The notes: a model not told the origin generated them from the letters alone. Positions 1 through 8,869 are shown, counted from the first letter of the stretch. The stretch is 64,000 nt of DNA from JAXMHB01 sp046346965 (GCA_046346965.1 JAXMHB010000007.1:124001-188000), one strand, 5' to 3'. Numbers and translations: made by a program.

Positions 1-481
1 GCACGTGCACCCGCGCTTGCGCCCAGCGCTCGCGCCATTCGAGCAGCAGCGTGCGCCACTGATGGGCGTACAGCGCTTCCAGCACGTCCGCGTCCGCCGC
101 CACCACCAGCAGGCCGGCTTCATCCAGATGCGTCAGCGCCTGCTGGTGGCGCGAGCGCTGGCGCGGGCCGTGGGCCTGGATGCCGGCGTACTGGCCGCGG
201 TGGATGGCCCATTTGATCGCCGGCCAGCGCAACCACATCAGCGCGCCGCAAACATCGTGCAGCGAGTCGCGCCGCATGGCGATCAGCCCGCGCTCGCCGA
301 TCCGCTGCTCGTAGCTCAGTCCATCCGCCGCCAGTGCGGCGTCCTGTTCGGCAAAGCGCAGTCCGCCCGGCAACGCGACGGCGCGCGCATTGAGCCGCGC
401 CAGTGCCTGATCGAAGGCCAGCGACAGCAGCTCGGCCTCGTCCGCCACCTGGGTCAGCGGCTGCTGCGCGTAGTCGAGCAT
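1..481 (-). CDS. DUF3025 domain protein (3' end outside window)
   Basis: Reading leftward from an ATG at 481-479, the frame stays open to the window edge, giving about 160 residues. The translation contains MRRDSLHDVCGALMWLRWP and later QQALTHLDEAGLLVV, the pattern of DUF3025 proteins, in which a HDxxxALxWLxxP segment is followed by a threonine/leucine-rich segment before a DE pair. The function of DUF3025 is unknown. The start lies 9 bp beyond the rimO stop on the same strand, so the two genes are probably co-transcribed; this pairing is common in Xanthomonadales. The C-terminus is missing because the window begins inside the gene. The long plus-strand open frame across the same bases is a high-GC shadow. 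Confidence 0.75.
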   Translation of the reverse strand, partial: MLDYAQQPLTQVADEAELLSLAFDQALARLNARAVALPGGLRFAEQDAALAADGLSYEQRIGERGLIAMRRDSLHDVCGALMWLRWPAIKWAIHRGQYAGIQAHGPRQRSRHQQALTHLDEAGLLVVAADADVLEALYAHQWRTLLLEWRERWAQARVHV

Positions 482-490
482 GCGCCCCGG

Positions 491-1846
491 TCAGACCAGC
501 ACGCCGTGCAGATCGTGCTCGTCGGCGTCGACGATGCGCACATCGACGAAATCGCCGGCGCGCGGCGTGGCCGCGTCGGCACGCGCGATGGCGGCCTTGC
601 GCGTGCCCTTGGCGGCCAGCGAGACGTACACCTTGCCATCGATCTCCGGCGCATCGGCGCTGCTGCGTCCGACCAGCACGCTGGGGCCGGTCTCGTCGAT
701 CAGCACACGCTGCACGCTGCCGATCTTGGCCTGCAGGCGCGCCGCGCTGATCGCGGCCTGCTTTTCCATGAAGCGTTGCAGCCGTTCTTCCTTGACCGCC
801 TCGGGTACCGGGTCGGGCAGCGCATTGGCCGCCGCGCCCTGCACCGGGGAGTAGGCGAAGGCGCCGACGCGATCCAGCTGCGCTTCGTCCAGAAAGTCGA
901 GCAGTTCCTGGAACTCGGCTTCAGTTTCGCCGGGGAAGCCGACGATGAAGGTGCTGCGCAGCGTCAGCTGCGGGCACAGCGCGCGCCAGGCGCGGATGCG
1001 CTCGATGTTCTTCTCGCCGCTGGCCGGGCGCTTCATCAGCTTCAGGATGCGCGGATGGCTGTGCTGGAAAGGAATGTCGAGGTAAGGCAACACCTTGCCC
1101 TCGGCCATCAGCGGCACCACCTGATCTACGTGCGGATAGGGGTAGACGTAATGCATGCGCACCCAGACACCGAGCTCGCCGAGCGCGCGTGCGAGGTCGA
1201 GAAAGCGCGTCTGCCAGCGTTGCTCGCGCCACTGACCCTCGGCGTACTTGAGATCGACGCCGTAGGCGCTGGTGTCCTGCGAGATCACCAGCAGTTCCTT
1301 GACCCCGCTGCGGGCGAGCTTTTCGGCCTCGATCAGCACCTCGCCGATCGGACGGCTGACCAGATCGCCGCGCATCGACGGGATGATGCAGAAGCTGCAG
1401 CGGTGGTTGCAGCCCTCGGAAATCTTCAGATAGGCGTAGTGGCGCGGCGTCAGCTTGAGCCCCGCCGGCGGCACCAGATCCATGAACGGATCGTGCTGCG
1501 GCGGCTTTTGCGCGTGGACGGCCTTGAGCACCGACTCGTAATCCTGCGGTCCGGAGATCGACAGCACTTCCGGGAAGCGCTCGCGAATCATCTCGGCGCG
1601 CGCGCCCAGGCAGCCGGTGACGACCACTTTGCCGTTCTCGGCCAGCGCCTCGCCGATGGCGTCGAGCGATTCCTCCACCGCTGCGTCGATGAAGCCGCAG
1701 GTGTTGACCACCACCACATCAGCCGACTGGTAGGTCGGGACGATCGCGTAGCCCTCGGCGCGCAGCTGCGTCAGGATGCGCTCGGAATCCACCAGCGCCT
1801 TGGGACAACCCAGGCTGACAAAGCCGATCTTGGGGGCGTGCGACAT
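491..1846 (-). CDS. rimO: Ribosomal protein uS12 methylthiotransferase RimO
   Basis: A radical-SAM methylthiotransferase that adds a methylthio group to the conserved aspartate of ribosomal protein uS12. The 451 residues match family length. The N-terminal MTTase domain begins KIGFVSLGCPKALVDSE and has the three auxiliary-cluster cysteines at about C14, C50 and C79. The radical SAM motif GCNHRCSFC gives C146, C150 and C153, and a TRAM-like RNA-binding region closes the protein (about 375-451). The start ATG at 1846 begins MSHAPKIGF, as in homologues. It is followed on the same strand by the DUF3025 gene. Confidence 0.97.
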   Translation of the reverse strand: MSHAPKIGFVSLGCPKALVDSERILTQLRAEGYAIVPTYQSADVVVVNTCGFIDAAVEESLDAIGEALAENGKVVVTGCLGARAEMIRERFPEVLSISGPQDYESVLKAVHAQKPPQHDPFMDLVPPAGLKLTPRHYAYLKISEGCNHRCSFCIIPSMRGDLVSRPIGEVLIEAEKLARSGVKELLVISQDTSAYGVDLKYAEGQWREQRWQTRFLDLARALGELGVWVRMHYVYPYPHVDQVVPLMAEGKVLPYLDIPFQHSHPRILKLMKRPASGEKNIERIRAWRALCPQLTLRSTFIVGFPGETEAEFQELLDFLDEAQLDRVGAFAYSPVQGAAANALPDPVPEAVKEERLQRFMEKQAAISAARLQAKIGSVQRVLIDETGPSVLVGRSSADAPEIDGKVYVSLAAKGTRKAAIARADAATPRAGDFVDVRIVDADEHDLHGVLV

Positions 1847-2012
1847 GGGCGGTCAGCCAGGAACAGGGGCGCGGATGATAAGCAAGCGCGGCGCGGGCGG
1901 CGAGGGGCGGGCGGCGCCGCAGCTGAACGCGATGTGCGCCAGTGCATGACGATATGCGGCTGCTGTGCCTATGCTGCGCTGGCCATTTGGCGGTCGTGCT
2001 GAGGGGATATCA

Positions 2013-2990
2013 ATGAAGCGCTGGTTGCTGCTGCTGTGTTGTCTGTTTGCAAGCCTGGCCTATGCCCAGAAGGGCGGCGAGAAGGCCTACGCGCCGGAAG
2101 ATCTGACCCGGCTGACCCAGCCCGAGCAGGTGCGCGTGCTGGAGAAGCAGTACGCCGAGCTGTCCGGCGGGCGGCAGCTGCCGGAGGATCAGTTGGAGTT
2201 TTATCTGGAACAGATTCCGCGCGGCTGGACCTATGCGCAGATCACCGACGACATGGTGCAGTCGCTGCGTGATCGCGTCGACGGCAACACCTACCAGGGC
2301 ACGCCGCCGGCAGCGCCGCTGCCGCCGCCGCAGACGCCCGGTTTCGGCCGTCCGCTGCCGCCGCGCGGCGGCGTGGTGGTGTGCGAATCCGATCGCAACG
2401 GTTACCGCGAGTGCGCCACCGGCTTCCGCAATCCGCCGCAGATCGACGCCCAGTTGTCCAACGCGCGCTGCGTCGAGGGCCGCAACTGGGGCCATCGTCC
2501 CGGCGTGGTGTGGGTGTCCAACGGCTGCCGCGCGCGCTTCGTGGAATCGGCGCCGGTGGGCGGTCGTCTGCCGGAGATCAGCTGCCAGAGCGTGCGTGGC
2601 TACCGTGAGTGCAACGTGGCCTTCCGCGGCCCGGCCGTGCTGATTCGTCAGACCAGCGGCAGCAGCCTGTGCGTCGAGGGCCGTACCTGGGGCCAGCGCC
2701 CCGGCGTGATCTGGGTCGATCGCGGCTGCGGCGGCGTGTTCTCGGAAGGCTATCGCGCCAGCACCGGCTACTATCAGCCCGACCAGTACGACGATCTGGT
2801 GGTCGATTGCTCCAGCCTCGGCAACGCCTACACGCTGTGCTCCTGGGATCCGAGTTACGGCCGCCCGCAGCTGATCGAGCAGTTCTCGCTCAGTCCCTGC
2901 ATCGAGGGCAGCACCTGGGGCTACACGCCGCGTCGCGGCCTGTGGGTAGACGCCGGCTGCCGGGCGCGCTTCGGCGGCCAGGGTCGCTAA
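2013..2990 (+). CDS. Secreted protein with three DUF3011 repeats
   Basis: The start ATG at 2013 is preceded by gaggggat, a good ribosome binding site; an earlier in-frame ATG at 1965 lacks one and would bury the signal peptide. MKRWLLLLCCLFASLAYAQ is a clear Sec signal. After a charged region and a proline-rich linker (about 90-110), three copies of a DUF3011-type unit follow, each with C-E/S-x-R-x-Y-R-E-C early and W-G-x-R-P-G-V-x-W-V-x-x-G-C late. These paired cysteines probably form disulfides in the periplasm or outside the cell. The family function is unknown. It lies 115 bp upstream of the PHB depolymerase-like gene, but a strong hairpin separates them. Confidence 0.8.
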   Translation: MKRWLLLLCCLFASLAYAQKGGEKAYAPEDLTRLTQPEQVRVLEKQYAELSGGRQLPEDQLEFYLEQIPRGWTYAQITDDMVQSLRDRVDGNTYQGTPPAAPLPPPQTPGFGRPLPPRGGVVVCESDRNGYRECATGFRNPPQIDAQLSNARCVEGRNWGHRPGVVWVSNGCRARFVESAPVGGRLPEISCQSVRGYRECNVAFRGPAVLIRQTSGSSLCVEGRTWGQRPGVIWVDRGCGGVFSEGYRASTGYYQPDQYDDLVVDCSSLGNAYTLCSWDPSYGRPQLIEQFSLSPCIEGSTWGYTPRRGLWVDAGCRARFGGQGR

Positions 2991-3004
2991 GCCACGTCAG
3001 TCCT

Positions 3005-3029
3005 GCCGGCCCGGGCGATCCGGGCCGGC
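3005..3029. terminator. GC-rich hairpin after the DUF3011 gene
   Basis: GCCGGCCCGG and CCGGGCCGGC form a perfect 10-bp stem around a 5-base loop, 15 bp after the DUF3011 stop. No T-run follows, so it is not a canonical intrinsic terminator; it could block 3' exonucleases or help termination in this high-GC genome. Confidence 0.45.
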
Positions 3030-3105
3030 GCTGCCCGAAGGGCCAATGGCGCCAGTCGCCGCGGCTTGCTGAAATCCGGATCGTTCACCTGGGAGGGCGA
3101 CGATC

Positions 3106-4185
3106 ATGTGGAAGCTGGCAGCGGCAGTGGTGGCTTTGGCAGCAAGTCACAGCGCCTCGGCGCTGGTGTGCGGCAGCAACAACGGCTGGACCTGTCAGGG
3201 GACGGCCTCGCAGTACGCCGGCGGCTTCAATCCGGGCGTGGGCTACGGCGGTTTCGGCGGTGCCAGCAGTTGCACCGCCACCAAGACGCCGGTCGTGTTC
3301 ATTCACGGCAACGGCGACAACGCGATCAGCTGGGACATGCCGCCCAAGGCGGTGAGCGGCTACACGACGCCGCCAAACTCGGTCTACGACGAGTTCAAGG
3401 CGAACGGCTACAAAGACTGCGAGCTTTTTGGTGTGACTTACCTGAGCACCAGCGAGATCAGTGCCGCCCAGTACAACTACCATCAGCCCAGCAAGTACAT
3501 GATCATCGATGACTTCATCGATGCCGTGCTGGCCTACACGGGCGCCACCAAGGTAGACATCGTCACCCATTCGATGGGCTCCTCGATGGCGATGGCCTCG
3601 CTGCAGTACAACGCGAAGTGGTCCAAGGTGCGCCGCTTCGTCAACATTGCCGGCGGCCTGCGCGGCATCCAAAGCTGCTTGTACACCGGTGCCGCCAACG
3701 CGCTGGCGCCGACCTGCGCCTCCGAGAATTGGTACAACGGCTACATCTTTGGCTTCTATCCCGGTGGCGTCTCGGTGCCCTACTACAACCTGTGGACCGG
3801 CTCCGGCACTGGCTCGCTGCGCGCGATGCCGGCCAGCTACACCGGCGTCAGCTTCTACACCATCTCGGCCGCCGGCTACGATCAGGTTGGCTGCTCCTCG
3901 ATCACCTACGCCGCCAGCTGCGGCCTGATGGCCAAGTTCGACAGCGGCGCCAACGTCAAGGCGCAGATCAACGTCGGCTTCGGCAGCCCCGCCAATACCC
4001 TGGACTGGAACTGGGCCGACGGCAGCCCTTACACCACCGGCGGTGGCGACACTTCGGGCGGCGTCGGCCATTTCCTGTCCAAGACCAACACCGGCAAGAT
4101 CATCTACCGCATGCTGTCGACCACCTGCACCACCGGCTGCAACAGCACCTACGTCGGCATCCACGGGCCGGCCGGGGCGCTGTAG
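3106..4185 (+). CDS. PhaZ7-like extracellular polyhydroxybutyrate depolymerase / lipase-fold hydrolase
   Basis: A 359-residue secreted alpha/beta hydrolase. A Sec signal (about 1-19, ending SASA) precedes VCGSNNGWTCQGT. The mature sequence closely follows what I recall of PhaZ7 of Paucimonas lemoignei, a depolymerase acting on amorphous PHB: QYAGGF.PGVGYGGFGG, then TKTPVVFIHGNGDNAISWDM, GVTYLS, AGGLRG and GGGDTSGGVGHF. The lipase box T-H-S-M-G places the nucleophile at Ser156; the probable partners are Asp259 (in YDQVGC) and His322 (in GVGHF). The start has gggagg upstream. The sequence supports extracellular polyester or lipid ester hydrolysis; whether the substrate is PHB is inferred from the family. 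It is apparently a single-gene unit, followed by repeat DNA. Confidence 0.85.
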   Translation: MWKLAAAVVALAASHSASALVCGSNNGWTCQGTASQYAGGFNPGVGYGGFGGASSCTATKTPVVFIHGNGDNAISWDMPPKAVSGYTTPPNSVYDEFKANGYKDCELFGVTYLSTSEISAAQYNYHQPSKYMIIDDFIDAVLAYTGATKVDIVTHSMGSSMAMASLQYNAKWSKVRRFVNIAGGLRGIQSCLYTGAANALAPTCASENWYNGYIFGFYPGGVSVPYYNLWTGSGTGSLRAMPASYTGVSFYTISAAGYDQVGCSSITYAASCGLMAKFDSGANVKAQINVGFGSPANTLDWNWADGSPYTTGGGDTSGGVGHFLSKTNTGKIIYRMLSTTCTTGCNSTYVGIHGPAGAL

Positions 4186-4662
4186 GCGCGCTAAAGCACG
4201 AGGGCACGCTTAAGCAAAGCGGAGGGCACGAGGGCACGCAAAGGCGTGCGCGCTGGAGAGGCCGCGCGCCGGAGGGCGCCGCTCCTGCGGCGCTGCTGTT
4301 GAACCGGAGCCAGAGTACCCGCCCAAGCCAAGCGGAGAGGCAAAGGGCAGTGTTTGAAGCCAAACGCTGCGCAGTGCTTGGGAATCCTTCTCCCCCTGGG
4401 AGAAGGTGGCCCGCAGGGCCGGATGAGGGAGATCCAGTCGCGCTCACCCATGAGGAGGCTCCCGACAGCCGCCCTCACCCGTCTGGCGCTGCGCGCCAGC
4501 CACCCTCTCCCGGCGGGAGAGGGTTTCACGCCGCCGTCTGGCGGGATTCAAGGCGAATGCGACCGACATCGAAACAACCCCAAGGCGCTTGACGCGGATC
4601 GAGTGCACGGAAAAAGCACGAGCGCACGCTTAAGCAAAGCGGAGGGCACGAGGGCACGTAGG
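4186..4662. repeat. Dispersed gagggcacg repeats, two direct copies
   Basis: The stretch from 4186 to 4830 carries no credible gene. A 35-base block, gcacgcttaagcaaagcgg followed by agggcacgagggcacg, occurs identically at 4204-4238 and 4624-4658, 420 bp apart. The same gagggcacg motif recurs, much expanded, at 32.55-32.93 kb, so this is a dispersed genomic repeat. Small open frames through it (for example 4354-4668) are low-complexity by-products. Confidence 0.75.
4386..4523. repeat. Pair of REP-like palindromes
   Basis: Two hairpins 97 bp apart: CCTTCTCCC/GGGAGAAGG with a 3-base loop (4386-4406) and CCCTCTCCC/GGGAGAGGG with a 3-base loop (4503-4523). Paired ctctccc/gggagag palindromes of this kind are common extragenic repeats in proteobacteria. 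A REP-associated transposase remnant lies in this window at 58.8 kb, but a link to these hairpins is only a possibility. Confidence 0.65.
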
Positions 4663-4740
4663 AGCTGAAGCCTAAAGCTATCGCTCGCCGCGGGGGGGCT
4701 TGACACATTCCTGTGGCCTGCGAGCCTTCTCGTGCCCTCG

Positions 4741-4772
4741 ATCCAGCCCGTCGGCATAGCCGCCGGGCGTTC
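4741..4772. repeat. GGCATAGCC short dispersed repeat, copy 1
   Basis: The sequence cagcccgtcggcatagccg followed by ccgggcgttc is nearly repeated at about 46649-46681 and 46710-46743. It lies just past the 3' end of the leftward permease gene at 4831. Confidence 0.55.
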
Positions 4773-4830
4773 GCTGCGGCGCGCGGCGGTGCCGCGCAAG
4801 CGCCGCCGCTCTCCCCTCGTGCGTTCGGGC

Positions 4831-6669
4831 TCAATACACCCAATTCACCAGCAGCACGGAGGCGACTGCGAACAGCAGCGTCAGCGGCAGGCCGACGCGC
4901 ATGAAGTCGCGGGTGCGGTAGCCGCCGGGGCCGCTGATCATCGAGTTGACCGGGTTGCTGGCGGTCAGGAAGTTGTTGCTGGCGCCGAGGGCGGCGATCA
5001 GGGCGAAGTCGAGCGGGGCGGCGTTGGCGGCCAGCGCCAGGTTGATCGCCATCGGCACCATCAGCACGGTGGCACCGACCTGCGAGATCGCCATCGCCGC
5101 CATTGCCGAGATCAGCGCGATCGCGAGCTGCAGCAGCCAGACCGGCCAATCGTGCAGATACACATAGATTTCCTGCGCGATCCAGGCTGCGGTGCCGGTG
5201 TTGTCGACCGCGGCGCCCAGCGGAATCAGGCAGGCGAGCGAGAAGATCGACTTCCAGCTGATCGCCTTGTAGGCCTCGTCCATGCTGATGACGCCGGTCA
5301 GCAGCATGCCCACGGCGCCGGCCAACAAGGCCACCGGCAGCGGGAAGTGGCCGAGCAGGGCAAGCAGAAAACCGAGGGCGAAGAAGGTCACCGCAAACCA
5401 GAGCTTCTGCGGTCGCTGTTCGTCCTTGGGATAGTCGGTGACGACGACGAAGTCCTTCTCGTGCGCATGCTCGGCCAGCTCCGGCCAGCCGCCGTGAAAC
5501 ACCAGGCAGTCGCCCGGCCGCACGGTGATCTTGCGCACGTCCTCGCGGAACACCTCCTCGCCGCGGGTCAGCGCCAGCGGCGAAATGCCGTAGCGCTTGC
5601 GCAAGCGGAGTTCGCCGATGGTCTGGCCGACAAAGCGCGACCCGGGCGGGATCACCGCCTCGGAAATGCCCGAGCGGGCCGGATTGAAGGCTTCCTCCAG
5701 CTGGCGCAGCGCCGGTGCGCGACTCAGTCCCTGCGCCAGCGCATAGCGCTCGACGATGTCCACCGGCGCCAGCACACCGATCACGGTGCTCTGCGACAGC
5801 AGCTGATCGCCCGGTGGCGCCACGCGCACGCCGAGGTTGTCCTTGATCGCCAGGATCAGCGGGGCGCCCGGCAGGGTCTCGGCTTCCTGAATGCTGTGGC
5901 CGATCAAGGGGCTGCCCGCTTCCACGGTCAGCTCGCACACCTGGCCGCGGATGCCGTACACCTTTTCGAAATAGCTTTCGGTGGTGCCGGGCGTGACTGG
6001 TTGGCGGTCCTCGTCGGCGGTCAGCAATCGATGCGCGTACAGGCGGAAATAGCCGATGCCCAGCATGAATAGCGCCAGCCCCACCGGCAGCACGGCGAAC
6101 AGGGTTAGCCCTTTCAGTGACTCGACGCCGCCCGGCAGGTTGCGATTGGCCGCCAGTAACAGATCGTTCAACAGGATCATCGGCGAGTTGCCGACCATGC
6201 TCATGGTGCCGCCGAGCACCACGCAAAAGCCCATCGGCATCAGCAAGTGCGAGAGCGGATAGCCGGTGCGCGCCGACACCCGGCTGGCGACCGGCAGAAA
6301 CAGCGCCACCACCGCGGGGTTCTGCATGAAGGCACTGACGGTGCCGGCCAGCAGCGAGAGCGCCACTACCAGCCGTTTTTCCTCGCCTTGTGACAGCTTG
6401 AGCACCACGCTGGCGGCGTGCCCCATGACGCCGGTGCGATCGAGCCCGGCGCCGAGCACCATTACCGCCAGGATCGACATCACCGCGTTCGAGGCGAAGC
6501 CATCGAACAGCCGATCGACCGGCACCAGTTGGGTCAGCCCCAGCACCACCAGGATGACCAGCGCCGCCACGTCCACCGAGACCCACTCGCGCACGAACAG
6601 CACCACGCTCAGGCCCAGGATGACCAGCACCAGCGCCATGTCAAAGGAAAGCGTGAGCGCTCCGTCCAT
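4831..6669 (-). CDS. SLC13 (DASS) family permease with two RCK_C/TrkA-C domains
   Basis: A 612-residue inner-membrane transporter. About five hydrophobic segments (residues 10-210) precede a cytoplasmic block of two RCK_C domains (about 240-315 and 330-410, the first with EAGSPLIGHSI, the second with PPGSRFVGQTIGEL). More membrane spans follow (about 415-612), including a VGATVLMVP helix and the SNNFLTASNPVNSMI loop typical of the DASS fold. Relatives carry sulfate, di- or tricarboxylates or other anions, usually with sodium; the substrate here cannot be told. The start MDGALTLSFDMAL at 6669 is preferred because upstream in-frame starts are absent. It appears to be monocistronic. Confidence 0.87.
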   Translation of the reverse strand: MDGALTLSFDMALVLVILGLSVVLFVREWVSVDVAALVILVVLGLTQLVPVDRLFDGFASNAVMSILAVMVLGAGLDRTGVMGHAASVVLKLSQGEEKRLVVALSLLAGTVSAFMQNPAVVALFLPVASRVSARTGYPLSHLLMPMGFCVVLGGTMSMVGNSPMILLNDLLLAANRNLPGGVESLKGLTLFAVLPVGLALFMLGIGYFRLYAHRLLTADEDRQPVTPGTTESYFEKVYGIRGQVCELTVEAGSPLIGHSIQEAETLPGAPLILAIKDNLGVRVAPPGDQLLSQSTVIGVLAPVDIVERYALAQGLSRAPALRQLEEAFNPARSGISEAVIPPGSRFVGQTIGELRLRKRYGISPLALTRGEEVFREDVRKITVRPGDCLVFHGGWPELAEHAHEKDFVVVTDYPKDEQRPQKLWFAVTFFALGFLLALLGHFPLPVALLAGAVGMLLTGVISMDEAYKAISWKSIFSLACLIPLGAAVDNTGTAAWIAQEIYVYLHDWPVWLLQLAIALISAMAAMAISQVGATVLMVPMAINLALAANAAPLDFALIAALGASNNFLTASNPVNSMISGPGGYRTRDFMRVGLPLTLLFAVASVLLVNWVY

Positions 6670-6782
6670 CTGAGCCGCTGTCGTCCTGCGCCACCTGTCT
6701 GGGGCGATATTAAAAGCTTGTTAAGTCAGATGGCAGCCCGAAAACCGCGAAGTTGTCCGGGATTCATCTGCAGCGGGCGCGC

Positions 6783-7115
6783 TCAGCCCGGCGCCAGACG
6801 CACCTCGCCGGCGACCACCTCGATCGCCACCGGGCGCAGCGACTCGCCCTTGCACGGTCCGCCCAGGCAATAGCCGTCCTCGGGGCGGAAGGAGGCGCCG
6901 TGGGCGGCGCAGACCAGTTGGCCGTGCGCATACAGAAAGCGGCCCGGCGCCCAGTTCAGCGGTCGGCCGGCGTGCGGGCAGACGTTGAGATAAGCGCAAA
7001 TCCGGCTACCGGCGCGCAGCAAAATCAAGGAGCTGCCGTCCTCACTGCGCGGATCGGGGCGTTCGATCGCCTGATCCGCGGGCAGTTCGTCCAGGGTGCA
7101 CAAAGTCATGGTCAT
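6783..7115 (-). CDS. Rieske [2Fe-2S] domain protein
   Basis: A small single-domain Rieske protein of about 110 residues. It carries both cluster-binding boxes: C-P-H-A-G and C-A-A-H-G-A-S-F, spaced as in Rieske ferredoxins and the NirD-like group. There is no signal peptide or membrane segment, so it is probably a cytoplasmic electron carrier or a subunit of an oxygenase or reductase; no partner gene is adjacent. The start is uncertain: an ATG at 7115 (MTMTLCTLDELP) is listed, but a GTG at 7127 is also in frame, and neither has a good ribosome binding site. Confidence 0.85.
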   Translation of the reverse strand: MTMTLCTLDELPADQAIERPDPRSEDGSSLILLRAGSRICAYLNVCPHAGRPLNWAPGRFLYAHGQLVCAAHGASFRPEDGYCLGGPCKGESLRPVAIEVVAGEVRLAPG

Positions 7116-7150
7116 GCCGGATTTCACTCGCGCTTAAACCGATCGGGCGC

Positions 7151-7474
7151 ATGCTACGACCATTGCAGACGCGGGAGCGCGTGGTGAACAGTCCTTTGCT
7201 GTCGGGTCGGGTGCCGTGGTCGCAGCGCATCGTGGCGATGCTGGTGTGGCTGATCGGATTGGCGTTGACGGCCGGATTGCTGGTGTTCGGCTTCTTCGTC
7301 GGCGCGGCGCTGCTCGGCATCGGTGCCTTGGTGGCTTTGATCGCCTGGATCCGCCTGCGCCTCGGCAAGCCGATCATGCCGCGGCGTGCGCCCACTGCCT
7401 CGGCCAGCGGCGCGCCGCGTGGCACCACCATCATCGACGCCGAATATGTGGTGATCCGGCGCGACAGCCGCTGA
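7151..7474 (+). CDS. Small two-helix membrane protein
   Basis: A 107-residue protein with two adjacent hydrophobic helices (about 27-47 and 49-66), then a basic linker and a C-terminal tail TTIIDAEYVVIRRDS. This hydrophobic hairpin followed by a short EY.VI tail resembles small hypothetical inner-membrane proteins of Xanthomonadales; the function is unknown. The ATG at 7151 is the longest start, and a GTG near 7181 is an alternative. It is divergent from the Rieske gene and convergent with the N-acetyltransferase gene, meeting it end to end. Confidence 0.6.
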   Translation: MLRPLQTRERVVNSPLLSGRVPWSQRIVAMLVWLIGLALTAGLLVFGFFVGAALLGIGALVALIAWIRLRLGKPIMPRRAPTASASGAPRGTTIIDAEYVVIRRDSR

Positions 7475-7735
7475 TCATTCGGGGTGTTTCTGCAGCCACG
7501 CGGCGACGTAGCTGCAGCTGCCGATGACCCGCCAGCCGCGGGCGCGCGCGTAGGCGACGCCCGCTTCCACCAGTTGCGCGGCGATGCCCTGACCGCGCAG
7601 CTCGCTCGGCGTGTAGGTGTGGATGAAGTCGATCACCGTCGGCGCCACCATGCGGTACTCCAGCAGCGCCTCGGCGCCCGCCGAGCTGACCACGAAGCGC
7701 TGGCGCTCGGCTTGATGAACGACGGTCAGATCCAT
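7475..7735 (-). CDS. Short GNAT-type N-acetyltransferase (NATD1/YjdJ-like)
   Basis: An 86-residue minimal GNAT domain. The acetyl-CoA loop appears as SELRGQGIAAQLVEAGV, followed by ARARGWRVIGSCSYVAAWLQKHPE, the usual C-terminus of the NATD1/YjdJ-like family, whose members are about 90 residues. The substrate is unknown. It begins 14 bp after the hemE stop on the same strand and is probably the last gene of the WGR-SPOR-hemE operon. Confidence 0.85.
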   Translation of the reverse strand: MDLTVVHQAERQRFVVSSAGAEALLEYRMVAPTVIDFIHTYTPSELRGQGIAAQLVEAGVAYARARGWRVIGSCSYVAAWLQKHPE

Positions 7736-7749
7736 GCTTGCTCCCGGCC

Positions 7750-8829
7750 TCAGGCCAGATCGACGCGGGCCGCGCGCTGACCGAGATCATGCACGGCATC
7801 GACCAGCACCCGCATCTGCTCGGGGTTCACATCGGGCGTGATGCCGTGGCCCAGGTTGAACACATGGCCGTCGCCGCTGCCGTAGTCGCGCAGCAGCAGG
7901 TCCACCTGCTGGCGCAGGCTGGCGGGACTGGCGTACAGCGCGGCCGGGTCCAGATTGCCCTGCAGCGCCACGCGACCGCCGGTGCGCGCCCGCGCCTCGC
8001 TGAGCGCGATGCTCCAATCCACGCCCAGCGCGTCGGCGCCGATCTGCGACAGCGCCTCCAGATGGGTGTTGGCGCCGCGGCTGAACACGATCACCGGCAC
8101 CTGCTCCGGCCCGCGGTCGATGCTCTGCGCGAGCTCGCGCAGATTCGGCAGCGAGCACTCGCGGTAGTCGCCAGGGGCCAGCACGCCGCCCCAGGAATCG
8201 AAGATCATCACCGCCTGCGCACCGGCGCGGATCTGCGCCTCCAAATACACCTTGACCGCCTGGGTCAGCACCTTCAGCAGATGCTGCAGCGCGCTTGGGT
8301 GATCCCACATCAATCGCTTGATGTGCGCGAAGCGCTCGGTCGGGCCGCCCTCGACCATGTAGCAGGCCAGCGTCCACGGGCTGCCGGCAAAGCCGATCAG
8401 CGGGACGCGGCCCGCCAGCTCGCGACGGATCAGGCGCACCGCATCCGGCACATAGCGCAGATCGCTCTCGGGATCGGGCACGCCGAGTGCCTGAATCGCT
8501 TCCAGCGTGCGCAGCGGCCTTGCAAAGCGCGGACCCTCACCCTCGACGAAATCGAGGCCCAGGCCCATCGCATCGGGAATGGTCAGGATGTCCGAGAACA
8601 GAATCGCGGCGTCGAGTTCGAAGCGGTCGATCGGTTGCAGTGTCACCTCGCAGGCCATTTCCGGCGAGCGACACAGATTCATGAAGGAGCCGGCGCGCTC
8701 GCGGGTGGCGCGGTACTCCGGCAGATAACGACCGGCCTGGCGCATCACCCAGATCGGCGTGGTGTCCACCGGCTGGCGCCGCAGTGCGCGCAGAAAACGA
8801 TTGTGGCGGCCGCAATCAGCAAGACTCAT
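7750..8829 (-). CDS. hemE: Uroporphyrinogen decarboxylase
   Basis: Converts uroporphyrinogen III to coproporphyrinogen III in heme synthesis (cytoplasm). The 359 residues match the family. The signature PIWVMRQAGRYLPEYR (about residues 25-40) holds the substrate-binding arginines, and GFAGSPWTLACYMVEGG and FDSWGGVLAPGDY are also family blocks, the latter two around the substrate pocket. The start MSLADCGRHNRFLRALRRQP is typical. It lies downstream of the SPOR gene on the same strand, an order seen in related genomes. Confidence 0.97.
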   Translation of the reverse strand: MSLADCGRHNRFLRALRRQPVDTTPIWVMRQAGRYLPEYRATRERAGSFMNLCRSPEMACEVTLQPIDRFELDAAILFSDILTIPDAMGLGLDFVEGEGPRFARPLRTLEAIQALGVPDPESDLRYVPDAVRLIRRELAGRVPLIGFAGSPWTLACYMVEGGPTERFAHIKRLMWDHPSALQHLLKVLTQAVKVYLEAQIRAGAQAVMIFDSWGGVLAPGDYRECSLPNLRELAQSIDRGPEQVPVIVFSRGANTHLEALSQIGADALGVDWSIALSEARARTGGRVALQGNLDPAALYASPASLRQQVDLLLRDYGSGDGHVFNLGHGITPDVNPEQMRVLVDAVHDLGQRAARVDLA

Positions 8830-8853
8830 CAGAAACTCCCGTACGAGATGAAT

Positions 8854-8869
8854 AGCCCGCTACCGGGCT
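8854..8869. promoter_or_regulatory. Short hairpin between the SPOR gene and hemE
   Basis: AGCCCG and CGGGCT form a 6-bp stem around a 4-base loop in the 117-bp gap of the leftward operon. It may attenuate or stabilise the transcript; there is no clear T-run on either strand. Confidence 0.3.

Noticed and set aside
5..2002. 665-residue plus-strand open frame opposite the DUF3025 gene and rimO
   Set aside because: Low-complexity Arg/Ala/Gln/His-rich translation with no domain, exactly complementary to two well-supported genes; typical high-GC shadow.
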